A stretch of DNA of 64,000 nt from CAJLIR01 sp964408085 (GTDB lineage: Bacteria; Bacillota_I; Bacilli_A; RF39; UBA660): positions 1 through 64,000 of the forward strand of contig CAYOYB010000009.1 of the NCBI GenBank assembly GCA_964408085.1, in the 5' to 3' direction. Below the pieces are notes generated by a model. That model saw nothing but the letters and a program-made list of their open reading frames with translations. It was not told where the DNA came from and did not search any database. Below are positions 59,801 to 64,000 of the stretch, piece by piece. Position 1 is the first letter of the stretch. The number at the start of each line of letters is the position of its first letter. The position numbers were made by a program, and so were the translations under genes.

Positions 59801-60856
59801 TTATTTTAAAGCATCGATTAATTCTGACTTTTTCATTGTAGAATAACCTTTAACTTCTTTTGTCTTAGCCATTTCACGAAGTTCAGCAACTGTTAATGTA
59901 CTTAAATCAGTACTAGCTTTTTCTTCTTTTACAGTAACTTTTTCTTCTTTAACTTCTTTTTTATTTTCTTTTGGTGCTACAGTTTCTCTTGTTTGATTAC
60001 TTTCTTTTCGTTCGTTTCTTTTATCATTATTGAAATTTTTACGATCTTCAAATCTCTTATTATTATCAAATCTTCTTGGTCTATCTTCTTTTTTCTTAAC
60101 TGAATCAACAGCTCTTTGCATTATTTCATTAGCATTACTGTTTTTATCTTCATCTTTTACATAATCAACTAATTTTTCGCCTTGAGCTTCGCATATAGCA
60201 TTTGCCATTACACCAGTAATTAATTTTACAGCTCTAATAGCGTCATCATTACCAGGTATAACATAATCTACCATATCAGGATCACAGTTAGTATCAACAA
60301 TTCCAAAAACAGGAATATGAAGTTTTCTAGCTTCTCTAATTGCGATTTCCTCTTTAGAAGGATCAACTATATATAAAGCATCTGGTAATTTATACATTTC
60401 ACGAATACCACATAAAAGTTTATTTAATTTGTCGTATTCTTTCTTTAGACCAATAACTTCTTTTTTAGGTAATAAATCGAAATAACCATCTTTTTCCATT
60501 TTTTCGATTTCTTCTAATCTTTTAACTCTTCTTCTAATTGTTTTGAAGTTTGTTAAAGTTCCACCTAACCATCTTTCTGTTACATAATAAGATTTTGAAC
60601 GAAGTGCTTCCTCTCTAACAGCTTCTTGAGCTTGTTTACGAGTTCCAACTAATAAAACCTTTCCACCATTTGCAACAATATTTCTTAAAGCAACATATGC
60701 TTCTTCGATTTTCTTTGCTGTTTTTTGTAAATCAATAATATATATATCATCTCTTGATGTAAATATATATTCTTTCATTTTAGGGTTCCATCTTTTAGTC
60801 TGATGACCAAAATGAACACCTGCTTCTAGTAAATAACTCATTGACACTACTGCCAT
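59801..60856 (-). CDS. rpsB: 30S ribosomal protein S2 with SAP/Rho-N-like tail
   Basis: The first 235 residues are a standard S2: SMSYLLEAGVHFGHQTKRWNPKMKEYIF, VLLVGTRKQAQEAVREEALRSKSYYVTERWLGGTLTNF and DPSKEEIAIREARKLHIPVFGIVDTN. Unlike usual S2 proteins (about 240-260 residues) it carries a further 110 residues: a basic/acidic low-complexity linker (about 255-310) and a final LSTLTVAELREMAKTKEVKGYSTMKKSELIDAL. That final block has the Rho N-terminal/SAP-like helix pattern seen in nucleic-acid binding. AAGGAGGAAT precedes ATG 60856. A structured leader and a good promoter lie upstream. Confidence 0.95.
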   Translation of the reverse strand: MAVVSMSYLLEAGVHFGHQTKRWNPKMKEYIFTSRDDIYIIDLQKTAKKIEEAYVALRNIVANGGKVLLVGTRKQAQEAVREEALRSKSYYVTERWLGGTLTNFKTIRRRVKRLEEIEKMEKDGYFDLLPKKEVIGLKKEYDKLNKLLCGIREMYKLPDALYIVDPSKEEIAIREARKLHIPVFGIVDTNCDPDMVDYVIPGNDDAIRAVKLITGVMANAICEAQGEKLVDYVKDEDKNSNANEIMQRAVDSVKKKEDRPRRFDNNKRFEDRKNFNNDKRNERKESNQTRETVAPKENKKEVKEEKVTVKEEKASTDLSTLTVAELREMAKTKEVKGYSTMKKSELIDALK

Positions 60857-60883
60857 TTTATTCCTCCTTTTGTTATTTTCCTC

Positions 60884-60942
60884 CGACACATCACTTTTAA
60901 ATTTCCACCATTTGGCACTCGGAATTTAAATCAATGTCGTGT
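60884..60942 (-). promoter_or_regulatory. Structured leader of rpsB (candidate autoregulatory RNA)
   Basis: The 5' leader of about 100 bases holds a long imperfect hairpin: TTTAAATTCC pairs with GGAAATTTAAA (one bulge) and an outer CGACAT pairs with ATGTGTCG. A GTGCCAAATGGTG apex lies between. Ribosomal protein leaders often bind their own product, so feedback by S2 is possible, but no known leader family was matched. Confidence 0.5.
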
Positions 60943-60963
60943 GTATTTGAAAAAGCCAAATGT

Positions 60964-60992
60964 ATTATACCATTAAATTGGCTTTTGAGCAA
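60964..60992 (-). promoter_or_regulatory. Promoter of rpsB-tsf
   Basis: On the minus strand TTGCTC (60987-60992) and TATAAT (60964-60969) are 17 bases apart, with a TGG just before the -10. It gives a leader of about 100 bases. Confidence 0.8.
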
Positions 60993-61055
60993 TAATTTTT
61001 TTAAAATTAACAACTATTTAATTATATGTATAAATATTTAAATTATGGCTTTTAG

Positions 61056-61400
61056 TTAAATCCACCTACTTGTTTCAACTGGTTTAACTGCAACAGTTTT
61101 ATAATTATTATATTCATTAATCAAAATAGTATTTAAATCTTGAATATAATTATCTTCCATATCATTTAATCGACTCTTAACAAATTGAAAAAAATTTTGA
61201 TCTATTATATATAAATTCATAATATCGTCTATTTTTTTTAACATTTTAACTTCTGATTTATCATTTAAATCAACGTTATAAATAGAAGTCTGATAATTTT
61301 TTAATAACATTTCACTTATATAATCATCTTTATTAAAACAAAAATCATTAATAAAATTATAATTTTTAAAATACTTACTATAGTCTATAGCAGTATTCAT
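61056..61400 (-). CDS. Unknown 114-residue protein after rseP
   Basis: I do not recognise this soluble protein. It is rich in Asn, Asp, Tyr and Ile, with helix-like stretches (KNYQTSIYNVDLNDKSEVKMLKKIDDIMNLYIIDQNFFQFVKSRLNDM). It contains one Cys and no signal peptide. GAGGTTGTTC precedes an ATG that overlaps the rseP stop by one base, so it is translated with rseP. It lies before the rpsB promoter. Its link to rseP may be positional only. Confidence 0.65.
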   Translation of the reverse strand: MNTAIDYSKYFKNYNFINDFCFNKDDYISEMLLKNYQTSIYNVDLNDKSEVKMLKKIDDIMNLYIIDQNFFQFVKSRLNDMEDNYIQDLNTILINEYNNYKTVAVKPVETSRWI

Positions 61401-62440
61401 TAGAACAACCTCAAAATATCATTATAAGTGATAACTACCATTAAAATCATTAATAAAATCATTCCAACTGCATGAATTGTATTTTCTAATTTAGGATCAA
61501 CCTGTTTACCTTTAATTTTTTCTATGATTAAAAATAATAATCTACCACCATCAAAAGCTGGTAAAGGTAATATATTAATAAATCCTACATTAACGCATAA
61601 TAAACCAACTAAATTCATCATTGTTAAAATTCCGTATTTGCTAGCCTCACCAACAATATTATAAATACCAACTGGTCCAGATAAATTATTAAGTGATAAC
61701 TTTCCAGTAATTAAATAGAAAATAACTAAAACCATTTGATGAATAAGTGAAAATACATTTGTAAAAGCATATTTTAAAGCTGGTAAAAAACCTTTCTCAT
61801 AATTATTTTTATAAGAGAAACCATAATAATATGTTTTTGTATCATCTTCTGTATTCTTTTCAATTGGTGTGATAGTAATTGTTTTCGATTCACCATTTTC
61901 AGTTAAAATATCAAACTTAAAATCTTTACCATAATTAATTTCAAACTCTAAAGCTAAATGCGACATTGACTTAATCTTTTTTCCATTTAATCCGATAATT
62001 TTACTGTTTTGTTCTAAGCCAGCTTGAAAAGCCGGGCTATCTTCTTCAACTGTGTTTATATAGGTAGCACTACTTGGTGAACCATTAACTAGACCAATTA
62101 TAAAAAAGATAATTATAGCTAACAAAAAGTTAAATAAAACACCTGCAATAATCGTCATAAATCTTTGAAACCAAGTTTTTGATTGCAATTGTTTTTCTTT
62201 AGGAATATCTTTATCTTCTTCTACTGATTCGCCTGCCATTTGAACATAACCACCAATTGGAAATAAACGAATACTATAAACAGTTTCGTCTTTTTTACTA
62301 TGAATTTGGAATAATTTTGGTCCCATACCAATTGAGAATTCATAAACATATATACCTGCTTTTTTAGCAAAAATAAAGTGTCCTAATTCATGAATCAAAA
62401 CTGTAATTCCAAGAATTAAAATAAAATATATAAGAGTCAT
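61400..62440 (-). CDS. rseP: Site-2 intramembrane metalloprotease RseP/RasP
   Basis: The 346-residue protease cleaves membrane substrates such as anti-sigma factors and signal peptides. The first helix holds the zinc site VLIHELGHFIFAKKAGIYVYEFSIGMGP, and the second metal site is NILPLPAFDGGRLLF near residue 290-305. A PDZ domain (about 110-200) with SPAFQAGLEQNSKIIGLNGKKI lies between. Length is normal. GGAGGAAAA precedes the ATG. It follows cdsA by 12 bases. Confidence 0.96.
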   Translation of the reverse strand: MTLIYFILILGITVLIHELGHFIFAKKAGIYVYEFSIGMGPKLFQIHSKKDETVYSIRLFPIGGYVQMAGESVEEDKDIPKEKQLQSKTWFQRFMTIIAGVLFNFLLAIIIFFIIGLVNGSPSSATYINTVEEDSPAFQAGLEQNSKIIGLNGKKIKSMSHLALEFEINYGKDFKFDILTENGESKTITITPIEKNTEDDTKTYYYGFSYKNNYEKGFLPALKYAFTNVFSLIHQMVLVIFYLITGKLSLNNLSGPVGIYNIVGEASKYGILTMMNLVGLLCVNVGFINILPLPAFDGGRLLFLIIEKIKGKQVDPKLENTIHAVGMILLMILMVVITYNDILRLF

Positions 62441-62452
62441 TATTTTCCTCCT

Positions 62453-63250
62453 TTAGATAAGTGAAATAAAAAACATAAATCCAAGCGCTACAAAAATAAT
62501 ACTATCTAAACGATCCAAAATTCCTCCATGACCTGGCATAATATTTGAGAAATCTTTTTTATCAAAATAACGTTTTATAGCTGAAAAAACTAAATCTCCA
62601 AATTGGCCAATAATTGATAAAAATGTTGTCATAAAAATAACTATGTAAAGTGGTAAGGTACTATCAATAACTGTATTATAAAAAACACTAGCTACAAAAA
62701 CGCCTAATAATGTTCCACCAATCATTCCTTCAATCGTCTTTTTAGGAGAAATATTTGATAATAACTTATTTTTGCCAATCAATGTTCCTGTAAATAAGGC
62801 AAATGTATCCGTAAATATTGAAATTAATAGTAAGTATAATAATAAATTAAGACCTTCACTACGAAGCAATATAAATAATGAGAAAGAAGTTCCTAAGAAA
62901 AATACACCGCCTATTAAATAGAAGGCATCATTGACACTATATAAAGCTCTATCATGATATAAAACAGTAGGAATTAAAAATGTTAAAAAAACACCTGCAA
63001 TAAGACGATAATCAACTGATAACAAATAATTATTTGAAGAATTAAAGAAGATAATCAGTCCTAAAGCAATATAAGAAATAAATTCAATGAAAACAGGAAT
63101 TTCTTTTTTACTCTTTTTAATATCTAAAAATTCTTTTAAACCTAAGATAGCCAAGATAAAGATAGTAATATCAAAAAGCAATCCACCACTTATTAAAATA
63201 GGAATTAAAATTAATAGAGCTATAGCTGCACTAATTATTCTTATTTTCAT
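62453..63250 (-). CDS. cdsA: Phosphatidate cytidylyltransferase CdsA
   Basis: CdsA makes CDP-diacylglycerol for membrane lipids. The 265-residue protein has about seven helices and the C-terminal CDP-alcohol motif region SAIKRYFDKKDFSNIMPGHGGILDRLDSIIFV, which closely follows the known S-x-x-KR-x4-KD-x6-GHGG-x2-DR-x-D signature. It overlaps the uppS end by four bases, so the two are coupled. Length is normal. Confidence 0.95.
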   Translation of the reverse strand: MKIRIISAAIALLILIPILISGGLLFDITIFILAILGLKEFLDIKKSKKEIPVFIEFISYIALGLIIFFNSSNNYLLSVDYRLIAGVFLTFLIPTVLYHDRALYSVNDAFYLIGGVFFLGTSFSLFILLRSEGLNLLLYLLLISIFTDTFALFTGTLIGKNKLLSNISPKKTIEGMIGGTLLGVFVASVFYNTVIDSTLPLYIVIFMTTFLSIIGQFGDLVFSAIKRYFDKKDFSNIMPGHGGILDRLDSIIFVALGFMFFISLI

Positions 63251-63957
63251 TTTGAATTTCCACCAAACCTTCTATCTCTTTTATTATATTCTAATAGAGC
63301 TTGTTCAAATTCTGATTCTTTAAAATCTGGAAAATAAGTTTTGCAAAAATAAAATTCAGAATAAGATGCTTGCCACAACATAAAACTACTAATACGCATT
63401 TCTCCACTTGTTCTAATAACTAAATCAACAGGTGGTAGGTCTTGATATAAATATTTTGTGTAAATATCTCTATTTAAATCATTTATATTTAATAAACCTT
63501 TATTAACATCATCATAGATTTTTTTGGTAGCATCAACAATTTCTTCATTTCCATCATAATTAAAACAAAAATTAATTGTACCTTTTGTATTATTTTTTGT
63601 CTTTTCAGTTAATTCTTCGACAGCTTCTAAAACATCAGCTCTTAAACCATCTTTTTTACCAGAAAAAACTATTCTAATATTTTCATCATTATATTTTTTA
63701 GAAAATGTTTTAAATTTTTTTACAGCCATATCCATTAAATAGTTAACTTCTTCTTCACTTCTTTTAAAATTTTCAGTTGAAAAAACATAAGCACTTACTA
63801 CTTTAACACCACGGTCAATCATATAGCTAAACAATTTTTCTATATTTTCAACACCAGCTTTATGCCCTTCAACTGATTTTAATCCTTTTTCTTTAGCCCA
63901 ACGTCTATTTCCATCGGCTATAACCCCAACATGATTGGGAATTTTTAAATTATCCAT
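63247..63957 (-). CDS. uppS: Isoprenyl transferase UppS
   Basis: UppS makes undecaprenyl diphosphate, the lipid carrier for cell wall polymers. The 236-residue protein shows HVGVIADGNRRWAKEKGLKSVEGHKAG (the catalytic Asp and Arg region), STENFKRSEEEVNYLM, NYDGNEEIVDA, and the RTSGEMRISSFMLWQASYSEFYFCKTYFPDF motif. Length is normal. GAGGTGAGTT precedes the ATG. It is the first gene of the uppS-cdsA-rseP set and may run on from beyond the window edge. Confidence 0.96.
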   Translation of the reverse strand: MDNLKIPNHVGVIADGNRRWAKEKGLKSVEGHKAGVENIEKLFSYMIDRGVKVVSAYVFSTENFKRSEEEVNYLMDMAVKKFKTFSKKYNDENIRIVFSGKKDGLRADVLEAVEELTEKTKNNTKGTINFCFNYDGNEEIVDATKKIYDDVNKGLLNINDLNRDIYTKYLYQDLPPVDLVIRTSGEMRISSFMLWQASYSEFYFCKTYFPDFKESEFEQALLEYNKRDRRFGGNSK

Positions 63958-64000
63958 AACTCACCTCATAATACCATAATTAATTATATTATAAATAGCT

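Overview
The window is a very AT-rich bacterial chromosome segment with dense, mostly minus-strand gene layout, standard-code stops and strong Shine-Dalgarno sites of the GGTGAT / AGGAGG type. The gene set points to a low-GC Gram-positive of the class Bacilli, probably a small-genome gut lineage near Erysipelotrichales/RF39 (the lineage is inference). It carries spore genes (spoVIF, yqfC, yqfD, sspI, a YjcZ-type peptide, a Met/Pro-rich coat-like protein). MurE has the DNPR motif typical of meso-diaminopimelate peptidoglycan. Competence (comEC, comEA) and type IV pilin-like proteins are also present. No prophage, CRISPR array, insertion sequence or rRNA operon was seen.

Layout. 1-9.4 kb: 3' part of the competence channel gene comEC, comEA, an unknown repeat protein, spoVIF, GTPases der and engB, a plus-strand HipA-like kinase with a near-consensus promoter, uvrC and an unknown gene. 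9.4-10 kb: an apparently gene-free interval that I read as a convergent type I toxin-antitoxin-like locus. 10-14 kb: yvyE and the yqfC-yqfD-vanZ-ybeY-dgkA block. 14-25 kb: YihY, a degenerate GGDEF sensor, envelope proteins, trmB, a coat-like gene, murF and murE. 25-31 kb: a membrane protein with one intact and one degenerate metalloprotease-like half, a frameshifted polytopic membrane protein and asnB. 31-37.5 kb: sspI, a CssRS-like two-component system with a three-unit direct repeat upstream, thyX followed by a 5'-truncated thymidylate kinase, an FtsW-like flippase/polymerase and a YjcZ-like peptide. 37.5-48 kb: zinc-ribbon membrane protein, def, an arylsulfotransferase-like gene, a methyltransferase, smc, a lipoprotein with a pilin-like head and two acetyltransferases. 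48-55 kb: tRNA-Glu(CTC), two flavoproteins, tRNA-Gln(CTG), a DUF212 protein, and the recO / DUF1653 / yqzL / era cluster. 55-64 kb: a lipoprotein, an 885-residue pilin-adhesin with an internal duplication, tsf, rpsB with an unusual tail, rseP, cdsA and uppS.

How it fits together. Most genes serve cell-envelope assembly (uppS, cdsA, dgkA, murE, murF, ftsW-like, rseP), translation (rpsB, tsf, def, era, ybeY, der, engB, tRNAs), DNA repair and segregation (uvrC, recO, smc) and sporulation. The most unusual parts are the small convergent RNA/peptide locus near 9.5-9.85 kb, the pair of proteins sharing a pilin-like head on different membrane anchors, the half-degenerate HEWVH protein, the in-phase T TTT TTA frameshift in the membrane gene, and the thyX/truncated tmk junction.
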